From Paenibacillus harenae (GTDB taxonomy: Bacteria; Bacillota; Bacilli; Paenibacillales; Paenibacillaceae), in the NCBI RefSeq assembly GCF_030812415.1, contig NZ_JAUSST010000004.1, forward strand, positions 558,001 to 622,000: a DNA stretch of 64,000 nucleotides, written 5' to 3'. Below are positions 35,497-44,567 of the stretch, piece by piece (position 1 is the first letter of the stretch; every line of letters begins with the position of its first letter). The translations under genes and the position numbers were made by a program. Under the pieces are notes generated by a model, which saw only the letters and a program-made list of their open reading frames with translations, ran no database searches and had not been told where the DNA came from.

Positions 35497-35511
35497 AAGA
35501 AGGAGGCTTAT

Positions 35512-36975
35512 ATGATGTTATTGATAAAAGCAAAAGACATTCATGTTGAATATATGGGGCGCGATATCTTAGAAATCGATGATTTGGAACTTTATGATTA
35601 TGATCGCATCGGACTGGTTGGTGCGAACGGAGCAGGGAAAAGCACATTGTTAAAACTACTGCTGGGCGAAGCTCCTTTACCGCATGGAAAAATCATCCGG
35701 GAAGGTCATTTTTCTTATATCCCGCAGATGGATGATGTAGTCGTGCAAGAGGTAAAGGATTACACTTTAATGGGTAAGCTGGGAGTCGACGCATTAGAAG
35801 TAGAGCATATGAGCGGTGGCGAAGAATCGCGGCTAAAAATTGCACAGGCTCTTTCAGGAGGAGTGCATGGTATTTTTGCGGATGAGCCGACGTCTCACCT
35901 AGATCGTGACGGAATAGACTTTTTGATCGATCAGCTTAAATATTATTCCGGTGCATTACTCTTAATAAGCCATGACCGTTATTTCCTAGATCAAGTTGTT
36001 GATAAGGTTTGGGAGTTGAAAGACGGGAAAATTACCGAGTATTGGGGCGGATATTCCGAATACCTTGCCCAGAAGGAAGAAGAGCGGCAAAGCGAGGCAG
36101 CACAATATAAGCAGTTTACCGCTGAGCGAGACAGGCTAGAGAGAGCAATCACCGAAAAACAAAATCAGGCTCGGAAGATGGATCAAAAGGCAAAGGGGAC
36201 TTCTAGGAAAAGCAGCTCTGAAAGCGGAGGACGTCTTGGTCATCAAAAAACGGTTGGCGGCAAACAAAAGAAGCTTCATAATGCCGCTAAAAATATGGAG
36301 CGTAGAATCGAATCGCTTGGTGACGTGAAACCGCCCGAAGCGACGCGTGCCGTCCATTTCAGACTGAGCCAAGCTCTGGAGCTTCACAATCCGTTTCCGA
36401 TCACGGGGAAAGAGATCAGCAAACGGCTCGGGGACAAGGTTATATTTGAAAAAGCGTCTTTCCAATTTCCGTTGGGCGCTAAGATAGCGTTAACGGGCGC
36501 GAATGGAACAGGTAAAACAACGCTTTTCAAAATGATACTTGATCGAGAAGACGGCATTTCCTTGTCGCCTAAAGCGGAAATTGGCTATTTTGCTCAAAAT
36601 GGCTACAAGTTTAACCGTAATCAAGGTATTATGGAGTTCATGCTGGAAAACTGCGACTATCAGGTATCGGAAATTCGCGCGGTACTGGCATCTATGGGAT
36701 TCTCTCAAAATGATGTGCGCAAAGAGTTATCTATGTTAAGCGGCGGAGAAATCATTAAATTGCAGCTGGCTAAAATGCTACTGGGGCGATATAACATTTT
36801 GCTCATGGATGAACCAAGCAATTTTCTCGATCTTCCTGCAGTTGAAGCACTAGAGCGTTTGATGAAGAACTACGCAGGTACAATTATTTTTATTTCGCAC
36901 GATTTCCGTCTATTAGAGAACGTAGCTGATGTGGTTTATGAAATCGAGGATGAAAAAATCGTTCGGAAGTCTTAG
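35512..36975 (+). CDS. ABC-F ribosomal protection protein, Msr(D)-like
   Basis: This 487-residue soluble protein has two ATP-binding cassettes and no membrane segment. Walker A copies are GANGAGKST and GANGTGKTT, signatures are MSGGE and LSGGE, and Walker B ends in DEPTSHLD and DEPSNFLD. Between them lies a Lys/Gln-rich charged linker (about 185-270), the interdomain arm that enters the ribosome. Length and sequence are very close to what I recall of Msr(D) (also 487 residues), which frees ribosomes from macrolides and ketolides. A mef-type efflux partner is absent. The start ATG 35512 follows AAGGAGG. Expression is probably induced by attenuation relief in the leader. The base composition is more AT-rich than the flanking cassettes, which would fit transfer. 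Confidence 0.9.
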   Translation: MMLLIKAKDIHVEYMGRDILEIDDLELYDYDRIGLVGANGAGKSTLLKLLLGEAPLPHGKIIREGHFSYIPQMDDVVVQEVKDYTLMGKLGVDALEVEHMSGGEESRLKIAQALSGGVHGIFADEPTSHLDRDGIDFLIDQLKYYSGALLLISHDRYFLDQVVDKVWELKDGKITEYWGGYSEYLAQKEEERQSEAAQYKQFTAERDRLERAITEKQNQARKMDQKAKGTSRKSSSESGGRLGHQKTVGGKQKKLHNAAKNMERRIESLGDVKPPEATRAVHFRLSQALELHNPFPITGKEISKRLGDKVIFEKASFQFPLGAKIALTGANGTGKTTLFKMILDREDGISLSPKAEIGYFAQNGYKFNRNQGIMEFMLENCDYQVSEIRAVLASMGFSQNDVRKELSMLSGGEIIKLQLAKMLLGRYNILLMDEPSNFLDLPAVEALERLMKNYAGTIIFISHDFRLLENVADVVYEIEDEKIVRKS

Positions 36976-37030
36976 CGGAATTTAGTTGGACCCATTCTGT
37001 TGCAAGAAATGCAACGAGACGGAGATAGAA

Positions 37031-37072
37031 AAGGGCTATGTCGCAAGCGTAAGTTTGTGCGACATAGCCCTT
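37031..37072. terminator. Convergent terminator
   Basis: AAGGGCTATGTCGCA pairs perfectly with TGCGACATAGCCCTT, between the ABC-F gene and the convergent histidine kinase. Confidence 0.85.
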
Positions 37073-37082
37073 CACGTTTTGT

Positions 37083-38585
37083 TTACCCGAGCGGCAGCAG
37101 CACGCGGAATTGCGAGCCGACGCCCGGCTCGCTCGATACGTCGATCGAGCCGTTATGAGCCTCGACGAGCGACTTCGTAATCGCAAGTCCGAGGCCGGCG
37201 CCGCCGCTCTTGCGCGTACGTGACGATTCGTTGCGGTAGAATCGCTCGAACAGGTGCGGAATATGCTCGGCAGCGATGCCGGTGCCGTTATCTGTAACAT
37301 TAAGCAGCGCCTTATTGCCGCTTACGCCTAGGGTGAGTGTAATGCTGCCACTCTCGGGGCCGGTATGCTGGACGGCATTCAGGAACAGGTTCAGTACGAC
37401 CTGCTTGAGCTTGTCGGCATGAAAGTGACCTGTGACCTCTGCAGTCAGTTCAATCTGCACGCTTCGGTTGCCGGCAAGCAGATGAAGCTGCGGCTCCATC
37501 TCGCGAAGAACCTCATCGAGCCGTACGGGCGAGAGGACGAGCTCGGGTGCTTGATCGAGCTTCGCGAGCGTGAGCAGATCAGCCACGAGCTTATTGATCC
37601 GCTGCGATTCGAGCCCCATGCTTGCAAGCGCGCGGTTCAACTGCTCGGGGTTGGCTGCCGCGCCGCGCTGCAGCACCTCGATGAAGCCGTGGATCGAGGT
37701 AAGCGGCGTGCGCAGCTCGTGGGATGCGTCGGCAATGAAACGCCGCATCCGTTCCGTCGTTCGACGTTCGGCCTCAAACGACGACTCCAGCCTCGCGAGC
37801 ATGCCGTTAAACGCTTCGGACAGCCGGTCGATCTCCAACTGTCCCTGCTGCACAGGCAGACGGATGTTCAGATTGCCGGCATCCGTATCCGAGGCCGCTC
37901 GTACCACTCGCGACAACGGCGTCAATGTCTTGCGAAGGAGCGGCAAATAGAGCGATAATCCGGCTGCCAGTGCCAGAACGGCAAGCGAAATGAAGATCGC
38001 AAGCTGCGTCAGCAGCAGCTTCTGGAGCGAGGCTGTCTCCGCTCCTCCCTGAATAAGGCCAGCCATCCTTTTAGACGATCCAACCAGTCTGAATACGACA
38101 AGCTGCTCATGGCCGCTGTCATCGCTCACGATCCGGTAGCTAATCGAATCGCTATTAACGAGTTCTGCCATAATATCAGTATATTGCTGCTTGGACAGTT
38201 GCGGCGATGCAAGCTCGCTATCCTCGGTTAAGTCTTCCACGTCTCCGTCGTTGTCGACAAAAGCGAACGACATGCCCGGCTGATAGAAAACCGGCGCTTG
38301 AGGCCGTTGCCTGGGCGAATCATTTCGCAAAACATTCCCTTTGCCGTCCCTGTTATCCTGCTTGCTGACGCTAGCGCCGAACCAATCCATTGGCATAGAC
38401 ATGAGCTGGGCATTGATCGTGTTTGCTTTATTTTCATAGACAAAATCCTTCATCAGCACATACTGCAAGACGCCGATCAACAGCAACAGCGCCGCCAGCA
38501 ACAGAAGCGTTCTGCTTAATAGCTGGTAACGAAGGGATTTTGGGGCAACAATACGCCGTATTCGGCGCATCCACGGCTGCTTCAT
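37083..38585 (-). CDS. HAMP sensor histidine kinase
   Basis: This 500-residue two-pass kinase has membrane helix 1 at about 22-45, an extracytoplasmic sensor of about 140 residues, helix 2 at about 192-216, and HAMP to about 270. The HisKA box RFIADASHELRTPLTS carries phospho-acceptor His289, followed by the HATPase domain with N (LNLFLNAVQHT), G1 (VTDNGTGI), F (LFERFYR) and G2 (GGAGLGLAI) motifs. It overlaps the preceding regulator gene by four bases. This is the PhoR/BaeS-like layout. The signal is unknown; the sensor contains an acidic DNDGDVEDLTEDSE run that might bind cations. Confidence 0.92.
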   Translation of the reverse strand: MKQPWMRRIRRIVAPKSLRYQLLSRTLLLLAALLLLIGVLQYVLMKDFVYENKANTINAQLMSMPMDWFGASVSKQDNRDGKGNVLRNDSPRQRPQAPVFYQPGMSFAFVDNDGDVEDLTEDSELASPQLSKQQYTDIMAELVNSDSISYRIVSDDSGHEQLVVFRLVGSSKRMAGLIQGGAETASLQKLLLTQLAIFISLAVLALAAGLSLYLPLLRKTLTPLSRVVRAASDTDAGNLNIRLPVQQGQLEIDRLSEAFNGMLARLESSFEAERRTTERMRRFIADASHELRTPLTSIHGFIEVLQRGAAANPEQLNRALASMGLESQRINKLVADLLTLAKLDQAPELVLSPVRLDEVLREMEPQLHLLAGNRSVQIELTAEVTGHFHADKLKQVVLNLFLNAVQHTGPESGSITLTLGVSGNKALLNVTDNGTGIAAEHIPHLFERFYRNESSRTRKSGGAGLGLAITKSLVEAHNGSIDVSSEPGVGSQFRVLLPLG

Positions 38586-39274
38586 GGCAGGTCCAATCGG
38601 TAGCCAGCCCCGCGCAGCGTGCGAATAAGCCGGTGTTCCTTGTCGCCGAGCTTGTCTCTAAGCGAACGGATGTAAACCTCGACGATATTCTCTTCGCCGC
38701 CGAAGTCGTAGCCCCATACTTTGTCCAAAATAAGCGATTTGCTCAGCACGACGCCATTGTTCATGACGATATACGTAAGCAGCTCGTATTCCGTAGGCGA
38801 TAATTCGAGCACGTTGTCTCTATAAATAAGCTCCTTGCGGCGGTCGTCGATCCGGAACGGACCGTAAGCGACTTCGCTCAGCAAATTCGGAAATTGGTTG
38901 CGAAGCCTTGCCCCTGTTCGGGCGAGCAGCTCGCTGAAGCTGAATGGCTTCACCAAGTAATCGTCGGCGCCGAGCGTCAGCCCCTTCACGCGATCCTCGA
39001 CCTCATCCTTGGCCGTAAGCATAATAACGGCTACTTGATTGCCCGACCGCTTGATCGCGTCGCATACCTCGAAGCCGTTCATGCCGGGCATCATGACGTC
39101 CAAAATGACAATATGCGGCTGATTCTCCCGGTATTGCGCAAGCGCGCTTTCACCATCGGCCGCGGTGTATATTTCAAACCCCTCGTTTATGAGCCCGAGC
39201 TCCAAAAACTCCAGTATATGAGGCTCGTCATCTACGAGCAGCAGTCGAATTCCTTTCCTGTTCGTTGCAGGCAT
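38582..39274 (-). CDS. OmpR-family response regulator
   Basis: This 230-residue protein has a receiver with Asp15-Asp16, phospho-acceptor Asp59 (VILDVMMPGMNG) and Lys109 (YLVKPFSF), then a winged-helix DNA-binding domain (ELSPTEYELLTYIVMNNGVV to IRTLRGAGYRL). The ATG follows GAGGGGAA. It is the first gene of a two-gene operon with the kinase. Targets are not apparent from this window. Confidence 0.93.
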   Translation of the reverse strand: MPATNRKGIRLLLVDDEPHILEFLELGLINEGFEIYTAADGESALAQYRENQPHIVILDVMMPGMNGFEVCDAIKRSGNQVAVIMLTAKDEVEDRVKGLTLGADDYLVKPFSFSELLARTGARLRNQFPNLLSEVAYGPFRIDDRRKELIYRDNVLELSPTEYELLTYIVMNNGVVLSKSLILDKVWGYDFGGEENIVEVYIRSLRDKLGDKEHRLIRTLRGAGYRLDLP

Positions 39275-39374
39275 CGTTCATTTCCCCTCTCAGCACCTAA
39301 CCTCATTATCGGATGTGGAGCCGTATTGCACCATTTCGGCGCGGGTTCAGCAAACTTTAAGCGTCGCTCTCCCG

Positions 39375-40172
39375 TTATAAGCGTGTTCCGCTCGGACGGT
39401 TATGCGCGAATTGAGCGGGTGTGCAGCCCGTCGTTTTTTTGAACAATTTATGAAAATAAGAGACGTCGTTGTAGCCCAAATATGCCGCGACCTCGCTTAC
39501 GGTAAGCAACGATTCGTTCAGCATATAGATCGCCGTGCGGATGCGCACCGCATGGACGTATTCGCTGATCGTCTGGCCGGTCATTTTGCTGAAAAGGGTA
39601 GCGGCGTAGTTAGGCGTTACGCGGATGCAGGCGCCTAGCTGCTCCTTTGTTATTTTCTCGCGATAGTGTTCGCCGATGTAGCTCTTCATGCGCTCGACAT
39701 TGGCCTGGGCGCCTAGCGAATAGGCGCTTTGCTCGAGTTCCCTGCTCCACAAGACGAGCAGTTCGGTCACCTTAGCTTGGCCTCTCATCGAGGCGTAAGG
39801 CAGTCCTTCCTCCCACTCCGTATAGGCCGCCTTGAGCAAATCGAGGATAAGCTCGTAATAGCCTATCTTGGATTTCAGCCACCGTCTGCTAGTCAGAATA
39901 GGAAGCTTCGTTTCCTCGCCTACGAGCGTGTCGAATCGGACGGCATATTTTTCGTGGAAGACGGTCGGGATTGTTTTGCCGTAGTAACGGGTTCGGGCAG
40001 GCAGGAGAAGCAGCTCGCCCTTCTCGACAATAACCTTCTCGTCTTCGATCCAATAGACGCATTTGCCATAGGTGACGAGCACAAGGGAAAACGAATCCTC
40101 CATGCCGTTATTTTCCTCATACCAGTCCATGCCTTGGTCCCGACGTACGGTCTTAAGCTCCAGCATCGGCAC
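39375..40172 (-). CDS. AraC family transcriptional regulator
   Basis: This 265-residue protein has a cupin-like N-terminal sensor (about 1-110, with VEKGELLLLPARTRYYG) and an AraC DNA-binding domain: helix-turn-helix 1 in QLGACIRVTPNYAATLFSKM and helix-turn-helix 2 in VSEVAAYLGYNDVSYFHKLF. The GTG start follows AAGAAGG. It is divergent from pyruvate kinase across 120 bases. The ligand is unknown, probably a sugar or polyol. Confidence 0.88.
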   Translation of the reverse strand: MPMLELKTVRRDQGMDWYEENNGMEDSFSLVLVTYGKCVYWIEDEKVIVEKGELLLLPARTRYYGKTIPTVFHEKYAVRFDTLVGEETKLPILTSRRWLKSKIGYYELILDLLKAAYTEWEEGLPYASMRGQAKVTELLVLWSRELEQSAYSLGAQANVERMKSYIGEHYREKITKEQLGACIRVTPNYAATLFSKMTGQTISEYVHAVRIRTAIYMLNESLLTVSEVAAYLGYNDVSYFHKLFKKTTGCTPAQFAHNRPSGTRL

Positions 40173-40225
40173 GTAAACCTTCTTTCGAATAAAGTACTAT
40201 ATTACATGTAGTGTACTATAGTTTA

Positions 40226-40254
40226 TTTCAAAGGAATACCTATCCTTTTATAAT
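40226..40254 (+). promoter_or_regulatory. Promoter of pyruvate kinase gene with spacer dyad
   Basis: TTTCAA (40226-40231), a 17-base spacer and a perfect TATAAT (40249-40254). The spacer contains AAAGGA-atacct-a-TCCTTT, an inverted repeat placed where a repressor would block RNA polymerase. Confidence 0.7.
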
Positions 40255-40292
40255 TAATGAAAAAACTAACGTGTTCTTGAAAGGATAGACAG

Positions 40293-41711
40293 ATGAGAAA
40301 AACGAAAATTGTATGCACAATGGGACCATCCTGCCAATCCGGCGAAGTGATGAAAGAAATGATCAAAGCGGGCATGAATGTTGCGCGCCTCAATATGGCG
40401 CATGGCGAGCTTGAGGATCACAGTCAACGAATTAAAACGATTCGCGCGGCAGCGGAGGAAACAGGCAGCGTCGTATCCGTGATGATGGATATCAAAGGAC
40501 CTGAGGTTCGTATCGGCAAGCTGCAAGGCGACTCTTACGAGCTCGTCAAAGGCAATATGCTGACGCTGACCACGGAAGAGATTTTGGGAACGGCTGAGCG
40601 TATCTCGGTTAACTACTCGGAACTGCCTTTAGTCGTAAGCATTGGCGGCAAAATCCTCCTCGATGACGGCTTGATCGAACTCGAGATCGCATCGGTGGAA
40701 GGAACGGAAATCGTCTGCACGATCATTAACGGCGGCGTCATTAAGCCAAGAAAAGGCGTGAACCTGCCAGGCGTTCACACGACGCTTCCAGGCGTAACGG
40801 AACGCGACATCGTGCACATTAATTTCGGCATCGAGCAAGGCGTCGATATGATCGCCGCTTCATTCGTTCGCAAAGCCGAGGATATCTATGAAATCAAAAA
40901 AATTCTGGAAGAGTCGAACGCAAGCCACATTCAGGTGCTCTCGAAAATCGAGAACGAAGAGGGCGTCATCAACCTCGACGCGATTATCGAAGCATCCGAC
41001 GGCATTATGGTTGCCCGCGGCGACCTCGGCGTAGAAATTCCTGTCGAAGACGTGCCGCTTATCCAGCGCGAAATGATCGAAAAGAGCAATCGCGCAGGCA
41101 AGCCGGTAATCGTCGCGACGCAAATGCTCGATTCCATGCAGGTGAATCCGCGTCCTACGCGCGCTGAAGTAAGCGACGTGGCAAGTGCCGTATTGCAAGG
41201 AACGGACGCGATCATGCTGTCTGGCGAGACGGCTGCCGGCAAATATCCGATTGAATCGGTGCTTAAGATGGCGTCGATCGCAGAGCGCGCCGAAAGTATT
41301 TTCGACTATGCCAGCCACTTCCAGAAGCAAGCCGAGCGCCAAGCGACATCGATTACCGAGGTGATCTCGCAAGCGGCTGTCAGCTCCTCCCGCGAGCTTG
41401 GGGCGAAAGCGATCATCGCGCCTACGGAGAGCGGCTTCACGGCCCGCATGGTGTCGAAGTATCGTCCTGAAGCGCCTATTATGGCCATTGCGACTGATGA
41501 GAAAACACTGCATAAACTTTCGCTTGTATGGGGCGTTATTCCGGTGAAGGGCGACCGTCCGGCTTCTACGGACGAACTGTTCCAGTCGTCGTTAGCGAAG
41601 GGTCGCCAAGGCGGATTGCTTGAATCGGGCGATTATGCGGTGATTGCAGCTGGCGTGCCGATCGGCAAAACGGGCGCAACGAACTTAATCAAGATCGTAC
41701 AAGCGGACTAA
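40293..41711 (+). CDS. pyk: Pyruvate kinase
   Basis: This 472-residue enzyme transfers phosphate from phosphoenolpyruvate to ADP, the last step of glycolysis. Conserved blocks include KIVCTMGPSC at the start, MDIKGPEVRIG, the active-site strand SFVRKAEDI, IENEEGVINLD (the catalytic Glu of the K-I-E-N loop), MVARGDLGVEIP and the MLSGETAAGKYP region near the C domain. It lacks the extra C-terminal PEP-utiliser-like domain that lengthens Bacillus and Geobacillus enzymes to about 585 residues, so it is the short form; this may be a second paralogue rather than the pfkA-pyk housekeeping copy. It stands alone in its transcript. Confidence 0.96.
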   Translation: MRKTKIVCTMGPSCQSGEVMKEMIKAGMNVARLNMAHGELEDHSQRIKTIRAAAEETGSVVSVMMDIKGPEVRIGKLQGDSYELVKGNMLTLTTEEILGTAERISVNYSELPLVVSIGGKILLDDGLIELEIASVEGTEIVCTIINGGVIKPRKGVNLPGVHTTLPGVTERDIVHINFGIEQGVDMIAASFVRKAEDIYEIKKILEESNASHIQVLSKIENEEGVINLDAIIEASDGIMVARGDLGVEIPVEDVPLIQREMIEKSNRAGKPVIVATQMLDSMQVNPRPTRAEVSDVASAVLQGTDAIMLSGETAAGKYPIESVLKMASIAERAESIFDYASHFQKQAERQATSITEVISQAAVSSSRELGAKAIIAPTESGFTARMVSKYRPEAPIMAIATDEKTLHKLSLVWGVIPVKGDRPASTDELFQSSLAKGRQGGLLESGDYAVIAAGVPIGKTGATNLIKIVQAD

Positions 41712-41730
41712 TTTAAATATAGAGTTAAGG

Positions 41731-41765
41731 AAAACGGGAAGGCAGATGCCTCCCGTTTTTTTCTT
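41731..41765 (+). terminator. Terminator of pyruvate kinase gene
   Basis: AAAACGGGAAGGCA pairs with TGCCTCCCGTTTT (single-base bulge) and is followed by a long T-run. Confidence 0.9.
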
Positions 41766-41915
41766 TTTATAACATAGCGATTGTTCGTCTATTGGTCAGT
41801 AGCAATTTTGTTTTTTAAAAATAGTTATCCATCAATGCAAGCATTTTGAATTATTGGGGATAGTAATTTGGGGATCACGAGAATAAACCTTACACAAAGG
41901 AAGGTGTCTAGTTGG

Positions 41916-42995
41916 ATGCAACATCATAAGGAAGCGGCCCGTCCGCGCAAAAAAGGTACAAGTCTCGGCCGGATCGTAGGTAAATGCTTGGGGGCGGCGC
42001 TTCTGGCGGTCGCATTGACGTTCAGCATGCCGCATACGGGTCTTGCGGTTGGCAAAAACGCGCAAGGACCGGAAGTATACGTCATCCAAGGGATGCTGAA
42101 GTCTTTGGGCAGCTACAGCGGCAAAATTAATGGCTACTATAATGCAGACACGGTTCGAGGCGTTAAGTATTTTCAGAAGAAGCACGGCTTGCCTATAACG
42201 GGCTCGGTTGACGCTACGACGCTAGACTCGATCATGTATTCGTATACGGCGTTGAAATCGCCGAGCAAGGCAAAGGGCAAATCGCAGAGCAAGGCGAATT
42301 CGATCGGCAACGGCAGCGGCGTAGGCGGCGGAGCTGGTGGCGGCGCAGGTGGCGGTGCAGGCGGCGGAGCTGGTGATGGCGCAGGCGGCGGAGCTGGTAA
42401 TGGCGCAGGCGGCGGAGCTGGTGGCGGAGCTGGTGGCGGTGCAGGCGGCGGAGCTGGTAATGGCGCAGGCGGCGGAGCTGGTAATGGCGCAGGCGGCGGA
42501 GCCGGTAATGGCGCAGGCGGCGGAGCCGGTAATGGCGCAGGCGGCGGAGCTGGTAATGGCGCAGGCGCCGGAGCCGGTAATGGCGCAGGCGGCGGAGCTG
42601 GTAATGGCGCAGGCGCCGGTGCTGGTAATGGCGCAGGCGGCGGAGCTGGTGGCGGCGCAGGCGGCGGAGCTGGCAATGGCGCAGGCGGCGGAGCTGGTGG
42701 CGGCGCAGGCAACGGAGCTGGCAGTGGTACAGGCGGAGGCAAAGGCGGTATCGGCGGCGGTCAAGGTATCGAGAAACGGCCTGCTCCTGGCGGCGAAAAC
42801 AGACCAATGCCAAAACAACGTCCGGAGAACAACCGTCCTCATGGCGGAACCGGCAACGGTAGTGGCACTGGTTCCGGTGCGGGCCAAAGCGGCAACGGCA
42901 ATGGAGCAGGATCCGGTGCCGGACAAGGCGGCAATGGCAACAACATTGCACCGAACCGAGTGCAAGAGAACGCACCTGCACCGGGTGCGAGATAA
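41916..42995 (+). CDS. Secreted peptidoglycan-binding protein with Gly/Ala repeat region
   Basis: About 359 residues from the ATG at 41916; a frame upstream to 41868 has no ribosome site. A basic N-terminus leads to a signal-like helix (GAALLAVALTFSMPHTGLA), then a single PG_binding_1 domain (VYVIQGMLKSLGSYSGKING, then VKYFQKKHGLPITGSV), then roughly 140 residues made of G-x-G-A tetrads, and a Gly/Asn/Pro-rich tail. The domain binds peptidoglycan; the repeat is likely a flexible or structural spacer at the cell or spore surface. The repeats are almost identical at DNA level and may vary between strains. Confidence 0.8.
   Translation: MQHHKEAARPRKKGTSLGRIVGKCLGAALLAVALTFSMPHTGLAVGKNAQGPEVYVIQGMLKSLGSYSGKINGYYNADTVRGVKYFQKKHGLPITGSVDATTLDSIMYSYTALKSPSKAKGKSQSKANSIGNGSGVGGGAGGGAGGGAGGGAGDGAGGGAGNGAGGGAGGGAGGGAGGGAGNGAGGGAGNGAGGGAGNGAGGGAGNGAGGGAGNGAGAGAGNGAGGGAGNGAGAGAGNGAGGGAGGGAGGGAGNGAGGGAGGGAGNGAGSGTGGGKGGIGGGQGIEKRPAPGGENRPMPKQRPENNRPHGGTGNGSGTGSGAGQSGNGNGAGSGAGQGGNGNNIAPNRVQENAPAPGAR
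42318..42738 (+). repeat. Gly-Ala coding tandem repeat
   Basis: The unit GGCGGAGCTGGTAATGGC with GCAGGC forms a 24-base dimer of 12-base steps (G-G-G-A-G-N-G-A in protein). Units differ mainly at the Asn/Gly/Ala codon. Long shadow reading frames on the other strand come only from this periodicity. Confidence 0.95.
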
Positions 42996-43009
42996 TAACC
43001 ATTAAGACC

Positions 43010-43062
43010 AAGGCTGTTCTGCCGAATGAAAGTTCGTGCGGAACAGCCTTTTATTTATTTTT
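43010..43062 (+). terminator. Rho-independent terminator
   Basis: AAGGCTGTTC pairs with GAACAGCCTT and is followed by TTATTTATTTTTT, after the repeat protein gene. Confidence 0.85.
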
Positions 43063-43247
43063 TACCGATATTGGCTCTTCGCGCGACCAATGGCAATGCT
43101 TCCCGTAAAGTATTACAATGGAATGAGATGAAACGGCCTCGCAGTCCTAGATAAAGGACTAGGGGTTTCGTGAAAAATATAGGCGTGAGTAGAGAAGTGA
43201 AACTTATACTTTCCTATATTTAAAATAACTTCTGGAGTGAAGCTTGC

Positions 43248-44561
43248 ATGAAATCGGGAACGCGGGTAACAAAGTTGAGCGTGAACAAATGGGCGGGTAT
43301 GCTGCTGACTGGCGCTTTTGTCGGCATGCTGGCCGCTTTTCCTTTTCAGCATACGTTCGTGGGCGGATTTCTCTTCGCCATGTCCAGCGCGGCGGCGATC
43401 GGCGGACTGGCGGACTGGTTTGCCGTTACCGCGCTGTTCGGGCAGCCGCTTCGCGTGAAGTGGCCCGATTGGATGGGGACGAACATTATTTCGCGGAATC
43501 GGGAGCGGCTCATTAACGAGCTTGTCCATATGGTGCAGACAGAGCTGCTATCAATCCCGAACATACGAGCAAGATTGGATGAGCATAATATCGGCGCTGT
43601 ATTGCTGAACTACTTGACGGAGCATCATGGAGAGAAGGCCGTTAACGACATCCTCCAAAGGCTGGCCGGCGATGTATTGGCCAAAGCCGATCTGAAGGAT
43701 TTGGCAAGCGTCGTTCAGAACTACTTGCTCGATCACGCCGATGCCGTTCAAGTGTCGGAGATTATAGCGGATGTTGGAGAATGGACGCTTCGCAACCGCT
43801 ATGACGACCGAATCGTGGAGTTTTTTGCGGCGGAACTGGTTAAGCTTGTTAGATCTCCCTCGTTCCGGTTGATTGCAGAGCGGCTGATCGATTCGGCTCT
43901 CCAATCGTACGAGAAAGGGATGTCGCGCCGGAAGTGGGTCAATTCGGCAGCAGGCTTGAGCGCGCCGGCGATCAGCGCCAAGCTTCAGAGCTGGCTGACG
44001 GGCTATTTGGAAGAGATGTCGGATGCCGATAATCCGCACCGGATCCAATTGAAGCAGATGATTGAACAATATGTGCACCGTCTTCGTACGGATCAACATT
44101 TGCGCGATCGGATCGAAGCAGGCAAGATGAAGCTGGTGGACAGCTTGAAGGGCCATATTCACGTCGATGCCTATATATCGGAAAATCTCGAGTCGTTCAG
44201 GCAAGCTGCCGCATCAGGCACAACTGGCGTAAGCGGCGCTTTCCCGTGGATCACGAACAAGCTGCGGCAAACTGTCGACCATATGGAGAATAAGCCGGAG
44301 ATGCTGGACCGTATTGATCAGACGATTAAGACGAAGCTGTATGCCATTATTGAACAGAAACATGATTACATCGGCAAGCTGGTCAAGGATAAACTCGGCA
44401 CCTATTCGGAGGAAGAACTCATAAAGCAGGTCAAGGAGCATGCAGGACGTGATTTGCAATATGTCCGGATCAACGGCACGCTTGTCGGCGCTTTTATCGG
44501 TGCGGTACTGTATTTGTTGACCTACGTAGTCGAACGGGTTACATCATCGCTTGGGGGGTAG
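43248..44561 (+). CDS. DUF445 family membrane protein, first copy
   Basis: This 437-residue protein has two N-terminal membrane helices (about 14-34 and 38-60) including the family's AIGGLADWFAVTALF-type motif and R-N-R-E-R-L, then about 330 residues of amphipathic helices, and a C-terminal hydrophobic segment (LVGAFIGAVLYLLTYVVE). DUF445 (YheB/YjiN-type) proteins are envelope-associated and of unknown function. The ATG follows CTGGAGTG. It is co-transcribed with a second copy that starts six bases downstream. Confidence 0.9.
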   Translation: MKSGTRVTKLSVNKWAGMLLTGAFVGMLAAFPFQHTFVGGFLFAMSSAAAIGGLADWFAVTALFGQPLRVKWPDWMGTNIISRNRERLINELVHMVQTELLSIPNIRARLDEHNIGAVLLNYLTEHHGEKAVNDILQRLAGDVLAKADLKDLASVVQNYLLDHADAVQVSEIIADVGEWTLRNRYDDRIVEFFAAELVKLVRSPSFRLIAERLIDSALQSYEKGMSRRKWVNSAAGLSAPAISAKLQSWLTGYLEEMSDADNPHRIQLKQMIEQYVHRLRTDQHLRDRIEAGKMKLVDSLKGHIHVDAYISENLESFRQAAASGTTGVSGAFPWITNKLRQTVDHMENKPEMLDRIDQTIKTKLYAIIEQKHDYIGKLVKDKLGTYSEEELIKQVKEHAGRDLQYVRINGTLVGAFIGAVLYLLTYVVERVTSSLGG

Positions 44562-44567
44562 GATACA

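Noticed and set aside
42173..43011. Long minus- and plus-strand frames rich in Pro/Ala, Arg/Leu or Ala/Cys
   Set aside because: They are by-products of the 12-base repeat, which is open in all frames; only the G-x-G-A frame has a signal peptide and domain.
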